A DNA stretch of 64,000 nt from Auriscalpium vulgare (taxonomy: Eukaryota > Basidiomycota > Agaricomycetes > Russulales > Auriscalpiaceae): assembly GCA_019915015.1 (NCBI GenBank), contig JAHBBC010000026.1:496001-560000 (forward strand), read 5' to 3'. The notes under the pieces were generated by a model. It searched no databases. It saw nothing but the letters and a program-made list of their open reading frames with translations, and was not told the origin of the DNA. Both the position numbers and the translations under genes were made by a program. Positions 43,901 to 55,173 of the stretch are shown piece after piece. Numbering within the stretch: position 1 is the first letter of the stretch; every line of letters begins with the position of its first letter.

Positions 43901-45821
43901 TGTACTCTCGAGAGGGCAATAGGAACAGAAAAATTTGTGCGTGTAGCTTGTGTAGCCTGCGACCTGTTTCGCAGCAGGAAGGTCACAGACGAGAGGGACG
44001 AGGGCAGCAAGAAACCGCCGGCCATTTTCATTCCGCGCAGTCCGACTGAACTCGACGCCCGGCTTCCAGAAGTCGAGCAAGTCATTCACGAGGAGCTTGA
44101 GAAAGTGGTTGATCTGCTCGATCGCGGGCTTGTGGGGGCCTGGGATGATGCCGACCAGGTACATATTTTCTGGCCGATAGCGCAGGTGGGGAGGGAGATT
44201 AAGACAGATCATGTACATGCCTGTCACGGACACCATTTCCTTGGCAGCTTTATTTTGGAACGGGTTGAAGCCGTCCACAGCCAGGCTAAAGATAAGACGG
44301 CCCTCGCCCTCGGGAGTTGATCGTAGGAACGGTTTGGCATCGGGCCCCAGAAACTTCTTCAAAAGCTCCCCTCCAAAAATATCCGACATGACGCCTTCAG
44401 TCTCGGCACCGGCATCCAAGGGCTTGTCGAGTAGGTCCTCAATGTCGGGCCTCGATACAAAACGGCCAACCCACTCCTTCATGTCCTGATGGACGTAAGT
44501 GCGATGTGGCGAGAAGTACTCCTTGCCGCCGATGACACGCCGGCGAAGGAGCCCGGCACCGCAGGGTGGGCTGGATGACATTTCCTTGTGCGTGCATTTT
44601 GTTGGCGTGTTGACCGCATCGTAGAGTGCAAAACAATTTGGGCAGCAAGCATAGGCGTGAGTGCGTGGTTCGAGATCGAAGGCTCCCACGACTGTTCGGA
44701 CGTCTAGGGGGATCCGGGAGGCCAGCGATGGCGAAGCCTTGTCCTCGTCGGGCGAAGCCTCATCTGGAGACGCCTTCCTGGCAGCTAGCTTGGCAGCTGT
44801 TTCCACAAGACCAACGATGTACTGCAGGCTAAAGCAAAGGAAGTTGCTGTCCCTGCGAGAGAGCCCACACGACTGATGCATGATGAGAACTAGTAGATAG
44901 GATGCAAGGATGGCTGGCTCCATATCATGATGGGGTCGAGCAAAGTACTTGGCTAGAGGAAAAGTCAGTCGTGGAATCGGATCTGCTAGAGAGTAGACGA
45001 ACCAGTGTCCACATAATTGTCATCAGGATCAGTGCGCATGGTCTTGCTGTACGCGGCATTACTCTGTTGCCATTCCCACTCCATCTGCTTGTACCCGTCG
45101 ATGCGATCGAGTTCGCGATAGATTGTCCCCAAAAGCTGTTCCTTCTCCGTGACGACAGCATGTCGGCCAAAAGCAGGCGTTCCTTGAACTTGACGAGCGA
45201 AGTCAATGAGTGCTTCCTCCAGTTGGAGTATTAACTTGTTCTTCTCATCCTGGGGATCGAGTGCACAACGGCCGGAGTTGGACGTCAGCTCAGCGGCGTC
45301 CGTGTGCTCATATGACCCAGATTGTGCGGGATCGTGGAAGAACAATAGCCGTCCAGAAGGAGAGTAGCGGGCAATTCGGTCATGTAAGATTGTTTGAAGG
45401 TCTGCGAGTTCGCGCAGGGAAAGCTGAGCATCGTCATCAGCGCTACCTGGTGGATATAAGTATTGACACGACAGATCGAGCATTTATACGTACTTGTTGC
45501 CTTGAGCGGCACACGGGCCTGGGCTCCTGACGATTGCGTTTCAGGCAGCTCGGGAGATGCTTTAGCTGGCTTGGCGGACAGCGTCCGTTGGGAAAGTGTT
45601 TGCACCAAAGAAGGCAGTCCAACAGCAGCGATCTCATTTTCCAGCCGTTGGTCTTCTCGATGACGCTGATACTCTGAGGGCCTAATCATTTGGCCATCGG
45701 GATGGGAAGTACTCTTGCAATGTCGCAGGCATCTACAGCGAATCAGTTTCTGGTCTTGCCCGCCGGCATCGTCGTCATCGTCTTCATAGATGAGTTTGTG
45801 TCGGTAGTTGGGCTTAGGCAT
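40916..45821 (-). mobile_element. Tnp2-type DNA transposase gene (frameshifted)
   Basis: A large multi-exon gene from ATG 45821 (MPKPNYRHKLIYEDDDDDAG, CRCLRHCK near the start) to a TAG at 40916. The Tnp2 core lies in 43376-44923: LIFSLAVDGFNPFQNKAAKE, MYMICLNLPPHLRYRPENMY, LVGIIPGPHKPAIEQINHFL, VPLVCDLPAAKQVAGY, FFCSYCPL, and EHTVVESMHALYLGLIRTHC. This family serves En/Spm (CACTA)-like elements. Downstream are GKLSADQWNTW, FRPNHHLALHLTDFLYRFGP and DLELTFMKHTCRTANLRPLL. Four copies of a short SAP-like helix motif lie between 42400 and 43600. A 7-nt insertion at about 43380 (AATGATC relative to the sister repeat) breaks the frame, so this copy is probably inactive unless spliced around. Terminal inverted repeats were not found. 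Confidence 0.8.
42895..42975. repeat. 9-bp minisatellite inside the transposase gene
   Basis: GGCGGGTTC or GGCGGGCTC repeats about eight times. On the coding strand it gives an Ala-Glu-Pro (EPA) tripeptide array, so copy-number change keeps the frame. A shorter EPAAP version lies at the equivalent place in the upstream sister repeat (about 43320-43350). Confidence 0.8.
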
Positions 45822-46313
45822 CGCAAGCCCAGATGGTTATCTCTGTAGCGGATGCTTCGGGTGAGGCGAAAGGACACGATCGTATATATCTGGCATGCAA
45901 ATAGAACCGTCAGTGTTGCCTTGCATAACGAGAATACTAGGGATCATCACCATGTAGTATGCCAGTAGGCTGGCGTCCGTCGAGTACGCTCGAGGAGTGA
46001 GGTCTTCAGACAGCTGATCCTGAGCTCGCGAAGGTTGAAGCTGTCTACTCTGACTCGGGGAGACTATGAGGTCTGAGAGGATAAGCCTACTCGCGGCGCC
46101 ATCCATCAGCAAAAACCGTCGAAATGTCACACCCGGTCACAGCGGATTTCAGTGGCTGTAATTTGCGCGGAGGATTATAAACCTGTATGAAGCCATTGTA
46201 ATGTACCCGGGCTTTTACAAACGTATTATAATGTACCCGAGGCTTTTACAAAGGTATTACAATGTACAGTGATGCAAGTAGCTACGAAATAATCCAAGTG
46301 CGCGCGTCGCGCC
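45822..46313. repeat. 38-bp repeats near 46.2 kb
   Basis: At 46196-46265 a unit with TAATGTACCCG-GGCTTTTACAAA-GTATTA is present twice plus a partial third (CAATGTACAGTG). It lies upstream of the transposase gene, where subterminal repeats of its element would be expected (inference). The rest of the stretch holds nothing supported. Confidence 0.5.
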
Positions 46314-46920
46314 CTACAGAGGCGCGAACCTGGCCATGTCGAGCATCTGCTCGTCAAGGGCGAGTCCCTGGGGCTCCTCCTCGCTGCCCCGGTCTCCCTC
46401 GTCGTCCTCGTCATCCTCGTCGTCGCTGTTAGGGCCATCATCGTCATCGTCCTGCTCGCCCTCGCTGTTGTCCGACATGCCCTGTGAGAGTTCCTCGTCC
46501 TCGTCCTCCTCGATGGCGCCGTCATGCTCCGGCTCGGCCGCCAGCGTCACGCCTGCTTCGCTCAACAAACTTGACGAGCGACTTCCGCAGCGCATAGTCA
46601 CAGGAGCGTGTCGAGACATGGCCAACTCCACCGCCCTGGAAAAGCACGAGCAGGTCGCGGTCAACGATCCTGCAAAAGGGGATCGTCGGAAGCAGCAACC
46701 CCGGTGGGAAATGGAGCTTACAAGTAGACATAGAGGATCTCCCAGTCCTTGCACTCGTCTCAAGCCCTGCGAGCATTGACGGCGCGAGATGTGAGGGTAT
46801 GCATCTGAGATGAAGCAAGGTTTTAGATGTTTCCGAGTGCATGGAATAATGCCAGCACGCGTCAGCGCCGGCCGGCCTCTGCGTCAACGATGACGCCACG
46901 ACGAAGCGCCGCAGGGCCAC
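46314..46920 (-). pseudogene. Acidic C-terminal gene remnant
   Basis: Two frames give consecutive protein-like pieces: VDRDLLVLFQGGGVGH then CDYALRKSLVKFVE (46700-46540), and in the next frame LLSEAGVTLAAEPEHDGAIE with a long Asp/Glu run ending MLDMARFAPL at 46314. The DRD ... GGGVGH pattern followed by an acidic tail is one I associate with the C-terminus of a transposon-linked Agaricomycete protein, but this is recollection only. The upstream exons are missing and the frame is broken. Confidence 0.4.
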
Positions 46921-47700
46921 CCACGGACGACGACGATCGACGAGCAGAAAACGCGGGGCGGGGCAAGGCTAGATGCAGATGGCGGGGAGTGCGTCGAGGC
47001 GGGAGCGTCGTGCGTGGAAGGACCCTAAGGCACCTCCTTCGCAGTGAATAGCGCCGGTCGCTGTTGCCGTCATTCTCAACGGCGCCTCTGTCGCCATTCC
47101 ACCGGCGGGACCGCGCCGCTTCGCCGCTCGCTGTTGCTGTTCCACCGCGAGCCAGGCTTGGATCGTGCCAGCGCCATCGTCACGTCACTCGCCTAGTCTG
47201 CTCGCCTGCAACACGCACTGCCTGTCTATACGTGCGCACCGGCGAGGCAACCGGGGAGCTTCGAGGCACGTGCTGGCACTTCAAGCCCGCGGACGGTCAC
47301 CGTCGACCGCGCAACTCGTAGCTGATTCCATGGGCACGCCGCGGTCTTTCAATTTGTACGGCCTCGTATGGGTATTGCTCGAGTTGCGCCGGGTATCGGG
47401 GACAGTTGAGTGGAAGTCCGGGCGCTGACGATGCATGATAACCTACAAAAGGGTGAGATGGAATCTAATTTGAACGTGCGGACATACTGATGGCCGTCAT
47501 ACAGCGCACACAGCGCGTTCACTCGCCGCTCCCTTGCCATTCCCATTGAAGCGTCGCCACCTTCGAGTCGCGATGATCTGGCGGCCTGCAGCAGTTCTTG
47601 TGGCCAGCATCGTACACAACATGGTGGAGGATCGAGGGCGTGTGACAGGATGGCACCCCGACCGTGTGCTGCACCAGTGCGGTGGAGAAACGCTACGAGG
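46921..47700. other. No confident gene
   Basis: Short GC-rich frames on both strands without splice support. Confidence 0.3.
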
Positions 47701-48086
47701 CGTCGGCCTGGGGAGAAGTGAAAGAAGTCCGAGTGGCCGTCTGAAGTGAGATCTCCATCAGTAGGACAGAAGAGCTGCTAGAGAAGGAGGTGCACATTGA
47801 GCCTGTGTACGAGCGTGAGTCGCGCATGGTGGTGAATGTCACGGAGCGCACCAAGCTTTTGCCTGCTGGCATTCGCCTTGTTTCCAAACCAGTAGAAGGC
47901 GAGGCAGAAGAGGGCCTTGCCGAGCAGGAAGAGCTCGTTCTTGAACACTGAGAGCGTATTAGAATGGGTGGGCGGGGGAAAACGAGAGACGCACGGGTAG
48001 CTGTCCTTGAGCCCGTTGTGGTCTTCAGAGAACAGCGGACAGGGATGAGGGCGGCGGGACACGATTGAGAAGATCTGGCCGGCCAT
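47701..48086 (-). pseudogene. Fragment resembling CCDC47/DUF1682
   Basis: On the minus strand an ATG at 48086 opens MAGQIFSIVSRRPHPCPLF; an intron-like gap follows, then FKNELFLLGKALFCLAFYWF with GNKANA, and then TSDGHSDFF and GRRLVAFLH in two frames. Fungal CCDC47-like (DUF1682) proteins, ER membrane chaperone subunits, have a comparable order: a membrane helix after FKNE, then a DG-SDFF-FSTGRR block. Similarity is judged by eye. Frames are broken and both ends are missing, so this would be a decayed piece. Confidence 0.4.
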
Positions 48087-48685
48087 GGGAGCTATACTGA
48101 GGACGCGCTAGGCGATAGTTTGGGCGTCCATGATGGTAATTGGATGGAAGGCGTTCATGCATGACGAGAAACCCAGTGCGCGGATGCTCGCGATTCTCCT
48201 GCTCGGGCATGGCGCAAGCGATCCCTGCACCGCAGATTGGTCCTCGACGGCAACGGCACGCGACGTCACAGTCGTCTGCAAGCACCCGATGTCACGCGCA
48301 CGCCGGACTGCCCAACTGCATCTTCGGACATGCAGCGCGCTCAACCCTTCTGGCTATGCGCGTTGTTCCTGACAAATTTAACCGCTCCGCGTGTTCTGCT
48401 GCCCTGCGCAGCTCCTCCACTATCGCGTGTTGCGGGTTGTGCTGGAAGAGGTTTCGCAGGAGAGGTGCGGAGTGAAGAGCAGTTGCCATGTGTCCAGAGC
48501 GTGGTCACTGATGTGGAGGCTTGTTGTTTCCGACAAAGTGCGTCGGTGCAGGCATCGAGGCAATGTGCCGCATCTGCGGGTCTATCTCGAAGGTCATGAC
48601 CAGCTGAAATGTCATTTCAGACGATCTGCGTGCGCCGCGAAGGCCAGGGGAAGAAAGTGGGGTGTGCTGGATCTCATCAGGAAAT
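48087..48685. other. No confident gene
   Basis: Open frames on both strands overlap without motifs or consistent introns. Confidence 0.3.
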
Positions 48686-49150
48686 TTTACCCATCCTATG
48701 TAGATCTATGACACCTGCATAGCACATATAGTAATATAGGAAGGTCAAGTTCTATGTGGTCCTATGTAGCCACCCCTCCCCACTACACAGCGCTATATAG
48801 TGCACAGACCATGCTACATTGTGCTACCACCACTACATAGCGCAGCCTGCCATCTGTGGTGCTACAGTAGTCACTGTAGTCAACTGTAGCCAACACAGCA
48901 TGGATTGACTGCATTGCCACCTGTGCCATCATATTCAGTGTAGGAGGTGTTGGCTACGATGCCACCATAGTAGACATATGCAGTGTTGCTGCTTTACTAT
49001 GCTATGTGCACACAGTAGGCTGTGTATGCACCAGTGGCTACACATGCACTTGCTAACAGCTATGTTCACTATCTTGGCAGCACAAGCTATAATGCTTGCA
49101 CCAGAAGCTCTGTTGACCATACAGCCTAGGGCACTAGCATAGGACCATTC
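48686..49150. repeat. CTATGTAG / CACTACA word cluster
   Basis: AT-richer DNA with many short words such as CTATGTAG, CACTACAYAGCG, GCTATATAG, CTGTAG and CTACATTG in both orientations. This pattern resembles the subterminal repeat zone of a DNA transposon. Clear inverted termini and a target duplication were not identified. Bases 49151-49439 hold no gene. Confidence 0.5.
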
Positions 49151-49439
49151 AATATGATCATCCAAATGCAATAGACATTAAAACCATCTGGCATTGAGTC
49201 TATCATAATGAGCCTGTACCTGTACTACTTGGCTGGAGAAAGAGAAAAGACTGGGATATCAAATGATGGAAGGATAGCCTGGATATGCGACAATATAGGG
49301 AATATTAATGGACGAGAGATCACTTAATGAAATAGGAAGCACGTAGTGAATGTATCTGGAACATTGAAGAATTAGTCAGGCAAAAAGCTACCTGAGGAAG
49401 AGGGACAGACTTGGAGGATCGACGAATGGACGCTCTATC

Positions 49440-51448
49440 TTAGGATGATCGAGGCATATTTGATGGGCCAGCCTCTGCGTTGGGAACCGGGGGCTGGCTG
49501 GCACCATGATCGGACGAGTCCTTGACATACTCCAACCCATCTTCAGTCACGCGTGGCGCGGTCCCGTCGTCTAGGAAGTCATCATCAGAGTCTAAGTCCG
49601 CGTTGGTCTGCAACCCAACGGTGGTGCTCAGCCCCGAGATGGTCCTGCCCAGCCGTTCAGTAAGCGGCAGTCAAATCAACGGAAGACGTACAGGGCCTCC
49701 GACCATATGCGTCGCTGTAATGACGCCAGTGCACCTGGCTGCATCTTCTTGAACTTCTCGAGAGACGTGAGATGTCGGATGTATACGGTCTGGTAGCTGT
49801 CGTGGTTGAATTCGTTGCCCTTGGTGGTTTTGACCCCGGTCTTCCAGTCGCACAGAGCGCATTCAATCTGCCAGATAGACGGTGAGAGAAGCCTAACGAC
49901 ACAAAGCGCATGATGAAGACAACGCACGGATGTCACCAGGAGTGCAATGAGATTCAACGACACTGGGTTGAAGCGTGCGGAATAAAGACCAGCTGCATCG
50001 GCCTTGCTGTTAGCAAGCCACTGCGCTGCGAATAGGGCGGGGATGATGGTGTTTCCAAATGGCCCACGTCGCTGGGCTGTAGCTTCAGCAGAGCATGGGA
50101 TGGTGGAACAATCAGGGCCGCACCTGGTCGAGATTCCGAAAGTGAAACAAACTCTTCTTCAACAGCTGCTGCACAGCATCCTGCGCGTCGTACTTGGCGT
50201 CGACCTGGATGAGGCGGTAGTGCGAGGGAACCAAACTTTGCGCCTTCGTCTTGACCTGCCCACGAAGCTGCCAGGTGCGCTGGCCGATCTAGAGGGAGAC
50301 AGCGTTGGACAGCGAGGTGAAAAGGAGAGAAAAACTCGCACTATGGACAGCATTGTTTCCCGATACAGCTGGTCCTTATCAAAGCGCGCCCGCCGACGTG
50401 GCGCTGAGAGCTCCCGACAGGCCTCGAGGTAGCTAGCCTTACTCATCTGCACCGTCTCTGCGTCCTCGGGAAAGCCTTGCTCGTTGGCGACCTTGATCCT
50501 CATGTGAATGTTTGCGACCCTGAGGAGGCCTTTCGTTGCCGGTGACTGCTTTTTCTGCAGCGCCCGAGCAGCGCGTGCTGGATCGTATGGCGTGAAGGGC
50601 ACTTCCTTCGAAGCTTGCTGGCGGCTTGCGCGAGGCGGCGTTGACGGCGTTGACATCGGACCAGGGCTGGATGTGCGCGGTGGGCTGGACGACGGCGGCA
50701 GGTTGACGTTGCCCGATGGGCTGAGCGAATGCGATGAGTTGCTCTTGTTCTTGAGGCGCGCGGGAAGCTTGCTGGCGACCGGCTTTGGGGTGCTGAAGCG
50801 GATCTACGGAACAAGTTAAGGGCATACTGGGCTGCTGGCAAGTATGACTGACCTCAGGAATCCTAGCGTCGCGCGGCAGAGGGTCCTTCCTCGCCTTCTT
50901 GCTGGCGGCCTGGCGCGAGGGTTGCTCGGCAGCTTCCTCCTCGTTGTCTCCTGAGTGCTCTGAGCCCGCTACCTACTGGTCAATATTCAACACAGCGTAC
51001 CAGCGAGAACGGCTTACAATATTCCTTCCTCTTGCGACGCGCCCGGTATTCCTCGTCCTCAACGACGCTAAAGTCATCCTCGCCTATATCTGCCTGAGCG
51101 TCGCGCTGCTCCATGCTTTCAGGCATATCTGCGTCAGCATCCTCGTCGTCGTCTTCCTCTTGAGCTTCTGCCGCCTGAAATGCTGCCTCGGCCTCGTTCG
51201 ATTCCTGTTCGTCCTGCAGCCGATCTTGCTGGCGTTCTAACGTTGCAGTTGAAGATGGGCTTGGCGGGACATGCAAGCAACGACGTACGTTTTTTTTTGG
51301 CTGCCTTGGCCGCCTTTTGAGCCTTCGCCAACAGATTCCTGAGTGTCGCTTCGTCCAGCCGGCTGACATCAACCCTGCCGCTCGGCGACGGCGGTTGCTG
51401 GTTGCTACGAGTGTTCATGGCGCGTGCAGGCGCAGGGTTGCGAGCCAT
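49440..51448 (-). CDS. DUF6532 domain protein
   Basis: Eight exons in phase from ATG 51448 to TAA 49440, about 550 aa. The N-terminal 250 residues are disordered: a coiled basic stretch (DEATLRNLLAKAQKAAKAAK), an acidic stretch (EEDDDEDADADMPESMEQRD) and Ser/Pro-rich sequence. The C-terminal half matches the DUF6532 plan: NIHMRIKVANEQGFPED, RTWQLRGQVKTKAQSLVPSH, DAVQQLLKKSLFHFRNLD, FGNTIIPALFAAQWLANSKA, RFNPVSLNLIALL, IECALCDWKTGVKTTKG and YIRHLTSLEKFKKM. The tail is acidic (DLDSDDDFLDDG). This domain is abundant in mushroom-forming fungi and its function is not known. The gene looks intact. A start at 51418 (MNTRSNQQ) is also possible. Confidence 0.72.
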
Positions 51449-51967
51449 GGCGCATGTAGGCGCAGGGTGAAGGACGGCTTGACGTGGCACGGGAGAGAGA
51501 AGGGGCGGACGAAGCGGAGGCCAAGCGGGCTCGCGGCAGGTAAATATGACAGGTCGGGTAACGGTCACATTCAAGACCAGCGATTCAGATTACATACTAC
51601 GTACAGACAGCAATCACTTGCATCCTCCGACTGCCTTTGAGGAGACCTGTGACCAAAATGGCACCAAGAAACACGCACGTACGATAACACAGAATTTTTT
51701 CACCTCGGGCCAACGCAGCTGAGAGAACCGACATGGAGCGTTGATGAAGGAGCTAGTGTGCACTGAGTTAGTACACAGGAGCAGAAGACGACTGGGAGGC
51801 GTCAGCATGCACGCACCTACGTCTCTATCACTCCTCGGAGGACTCCTCCTCATTGATGTCCATCAGCTGGGGGCGTCCCACGCAGTTCAATTCGACTCGA
51901 TAGCGGGGGCTGTAATTCAAAGTAAGATTAGATGCGGCGTGTTCGTGTTCACAACTCAAGGCACAAG

Positions 51968-52400
51968 TTACCCAAGAACAAGCCCACTAAGACGGTCGCC
52001 CTTGTCGACAGCCCACTTCAGCTGCCCGGCCGCGTCCGTTGTGACCTGGAACTTGATCGTCAACTGCTGGGGGCCTGAAGTGCTTGACAGCTTTTTGAGC
52101 GTGGTCGGAATGGCTGTGAGGATCTCCAAAACCTCGGCGGCAATGGACCCGCCGCGGATTTTAGGCTGGCCTGTCGGAGCACAGACGCGGGTGGGGCCTT
52201 GGATGACTGGTCGCGCCCAGGATGTTGGTCCAATTGTAGTGAATGCGAGAACCCCGGACGCATGCAGATCAAGATGAGCCACCTGAAGCGGTGCAAGGCA
52301 TAAGCAGGCTGCTCAGTTATCAATGGGACCGCCGACGTACAAATTGACCTGATCGAGGTATCGTTGCGTAGAAGATTACTTGAGCCTGGGTAACGGTGAC
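51968..52400 (-). CDS. Unrecognised protein, paralogue of the upstream neighbour
   Basis: Exon 2 (51968-52282) reads VAHLDLHASGVLAFTTIGPT, followed by a linker, VLEILTAIPTTLKKLS and LTIKFQVTTDAAGQLKWAVD. Exon 1 ends at 52341 with VIFYATIPRSGQF and splices in phase 0. Both exons match the gene at 52509-53079 (VLFYMTVPGSGRF / VHLDIDKSGALCFTTISP), in tandem on the same strand. The start codon was not found, so the 5' end is open. Function unknown. The order of beta-like strands suggests a small single domain of about 110 residues. Confidence 0.5.
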
Positions 52401-52508
52401 TCGCGGTGCCCCCAAGCGGTCTGCGGTGGTGGCGGGGTAAGGGGAGAGATGACGACGTGCCAGATGCGGGGTTGGGGCTCTAGATGCAGATGAGCAAAGG
52501 AGTGCGAG

Positions 52509-53079
52509 TCAGAGAGAATCTTGGTCGCACTCTGCCCCCATCTGCGGCTGCTGAACAACCTTCAGCTGCAGCCTTCCCACCGCATCCAAACCCACTTCGT
52601 AATTCGAACTATGATGCAGTGTTCCAGTCAGTAGTGCTGGCTCACCGTGCAGGACGAGAACGTACCCAAACTTCAAGCCCTCCAGGCCGCCCTCTTCCAG
52701 ACTGAATTCGATATTCCCATCCGCATCCGCGGTGGCTCGCACATTGATCTTGAAATGGTCCTGGTATCCTTGAGCGCTGTCGGAGTTGGGCGGCAGCATC
52801 TTGGGGACAGTTGCGAGCATGCGCGCTATCTCTGCTGTGGCGGAGTGGAAGGTCGCACGGTTGGTGGCCAGGTCTTCAACAATCTCGGGAGGCCAGGCAT
52901 TCGGCGAGATAGTCGTAAAGCATAAGGCCCCCGACTTGTCGATGTCGAGGTGCACGACCTTGAGCGATAAGTATCGGGGTTAAGTCAGCGCGCGCCGTGA
53001 TCGACAGAGATCGGCGACGTACGAAACGCCCAGAACCAGGCACCGTCATATAGAAGAGAACCCGCGATTGCGAATGCAT
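52509..53079 (-). CDS. Unrecognised small protein, tandem paralogue
   Basis: Exon 1 (53023-53079) encodes MHSQSRVLFYMTVPGSGRF and joins in phase to exon 2 from 52958 (VVHLDIDKSGALCFTTISPN, then AEIARMLATVPKMLPP, INVRATADADGNIEFSLEEG). A possible third exon after a 60-nt intron encodes NYEVGLDAVGRLQLKVVQQP. The domain and exon phase match the downstream neighbour, so they arose by tandem duplication. No membrane segment, no catalytic motif. Family not recognised. Confidence 0.6.
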
Positions 53080-53606
53080 TGTGCTGTCGACGACACGCAG
53101 ATGGGCGGATGGGACTCAAGGGTTGGGATGCAAAGCGATGATGGGGGATGGGGGGCAGGGGGCAGCAAGAAGCGGTCTCCGTTGCTGCGTCTTAAGTACA
53201 GGGCCCTAGAAATAGAATAAGTAATGGACCTGCCCCCTTAGAGAGCTAAGGTTCAACGAGGCGCTGGGGACTCTGAGGTAACGCGGAGCTGAGGGAGCGG
53301 GCGGCGATGAGAGAGCCGGCAGCGATGAGAGAGCGCGCCGACGACGCGAGACAATCTAACATTGTAAGTACTGTATACTGGGCTCTCTGTTTGCGCTACC
53401 AGCGACTTTGCTGCGGAAGACGGTGAGCATTGTGCTGATTTACTGAGCACGAGGCGCACGAGGCAGCCAGCAGGCAGGCTGCAGGCAGGGCAGCGAGCAA
53501 ACACGCGACACTGCGCAAGAATCAGATAAGAGGCGCAGCACCTCGGCTCACCCTCCCCAGCTTCCTCACCTCTCCCACACCTCTTCAATCAGCGCGTTCG
53601 TGCACA

Positions 53607-54504
53607 ATGGCAACTGGGGTAAGCTATTGACCTCAGCGCCGTTGTTGCGACTGCTGATCGGCGCTCTACAGGATACCTTGCAAGACGTGAATGTTGTCGT
53701 TGCAGGACACGGCACGGTGGACGTCGTTTTTAGGCCGGCAGACTTGGGAGCGGGCACGGTGCGTCCTTGCAGCTTCTTAGCATCCACGAGCTCTCGCTGA
53801 TAGACGTCGTTGCTGCTTGTAGCACATCAGATTCCTTTCGATTCCTCACGATGGTCCCAACCCCGCGCCCGCGCGCGATGGCCAACCCGCCATGCGTGCT
53901 ATGCCCACTGAAGTGCGCGAAATCACCTCCAGCCGCCACACACTCGCTCCTGCTGCAGACCCTCCTCCTGCCGCCAGCGGCAGCCCTGCGCTGCTGGGCC
54001 AACCTATCGTGAACGCCCCGGCTCCCATCATCCACTGCGCCCCGCCGTCTCTGCGAGTCGCCAGCCCTGGGCACTCTCCCATAGACGTCGATCGTGCCGA
54101 CTCCCCTGGATTGCAGGCGCACCATGAGGGCCAAGAGTCAGACAAAGCAGAAGCCTCGGAGCACGACAATTCGGGGCACGACAGCGACATCCCTCTTGAC
54201 GACGACCCCAGCATGATGTTGCTCACGATGTCGCAGATGGCGCAGATGGGGGTGCACGGCTTGTCGGACAGCGAGGTGGCCAGGTTGGGGCTCCCGCCCG
54301 GGATCTACGTGGATTTCTCGGAACAGCCTAACTTTGACGGCGGCGAGTCTAGCGCCAGGTAAGTGCCGTGCGTTTGCTTAGGAATTCACTAATGCAATCC
54401 AATCTAGCGACGCCCATCTGCCGCCGTCGCAAGCGAACGCTGCGCGTGCGTCCCCCGTCAAAAAGCGGGCTGGTCGCAGGGTCCGCAATCCGAGGGGGGT
54501 CTGA
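53607..54504 (+). CDS. Unrecognised acidic protein, 243 aa
   Basis: Exons 53607-53618, 53672-53758, 53823-54358 and 54408-54504 sum to 244 codons in one frame. A tiny first exon (MATG) leads to a folded-looking block of about 29 residues (DTLQDVNVVVAGHGTVDVVF), then a long Pro/Ser/Asp-rich region (SPIDVDRADSPGLQAHHEGQ) and a short conserved-looking patch (MSQMAQMGVHGLSDSEVARL, LPPGIYVDFSE). The end is basic (KKRAGRRVRNPRGV), possibly a nuclear signal. A frameshifted paralogue lies at 5.3-6.0 kb. The gene is codirectional with the TET/JBP-like gene 670 bp downstream. Function unknown. Confidence 0.68.
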
Positions 54505-55173
54505 GGAGCGGGGGAAGCGGCCCTCATAGCTAGGCACTTTTGCGACTCTGTGTAGATAACAATGCTTGAATTACTTGTCTTTGAATCGTCAACGCGGGTG
54601 CAGAGATCTCAGGGCAACATGGTCACCAAGCGCCCAAGTTGACGTTTGATGCGTTGAACGCAAAGTCCGCGCCCGCCACACTCTCTTTCTTCGCCGCCGC
54701 CGCACACTCTCTTTCTTCGCCGCCTCCCACCACAGTTGGAGCCCTCCCGCCGCAAATTCGACGCGTTGCACGCCTTGCTTGTTGCGTTTAGCGCGTCGCT
54801 TTGCTTCCCTGCGAGCTTTTGGTGAGCTTCTTCATTTGCCTGCGCGTCTTGCACGGAATCGCTCCCGGCTCCTCTCGATGCAAAGGCACCCTCAGTGTTC
54901 CCAATGCTGACGAGCCTTATTGCCAGCTTCTTTGCGCGTCACTTGATTTGCCTATTCGGTGAGCTTCTTCATTTGCCCGCGCGTCTTGCACGGAATCGCT
55001 CCCGGCTCCTCTCGATGCAAAGGCCTCCTCGCTGTTCCCAATGCTGACGAGCCTCATTCCTAGCTTGGTGCAATAGCAGTCAGTGCCTCCGATCCTATCC
55101 TGGTGAGTCTTCTATTGTGCGCCTGCTTGACAGCACACTCATGCTTTCTACCGCTTGTGCCAGCTGGCGTGCC
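54505..55173. repeat. 138-bp-period tandem duplication
   Basis: GTGAGCTTCTTCATTTGCC starts a block at about 54821 that is repeated from 54958, each about 110-120 bases and about 95% alike by eye (shared: CGCGTCTTGCACGGAATCGC, CCCAATGCTGACGAGCC). Just upstream ACACTCTCTTTCTTCGCCGCC occurs twice (54678-54725). The block ends about 100 bases before the start of the oxygenase gene, so it lies in that gene's promoter or 5' UTR. Confidence 0.75.

Noticed and set aside
41475..44877. Long plus-strand frames across the transposase gene
   Set aside because: They are antisense shadows; the minus strand carries the recognisable Tnp2 core.
51741..52277. 178-codon plus-strand frame
   Set aside because: It overlaps exons on the minus strand that are supported by a tandem paralogue with the same splice phase.
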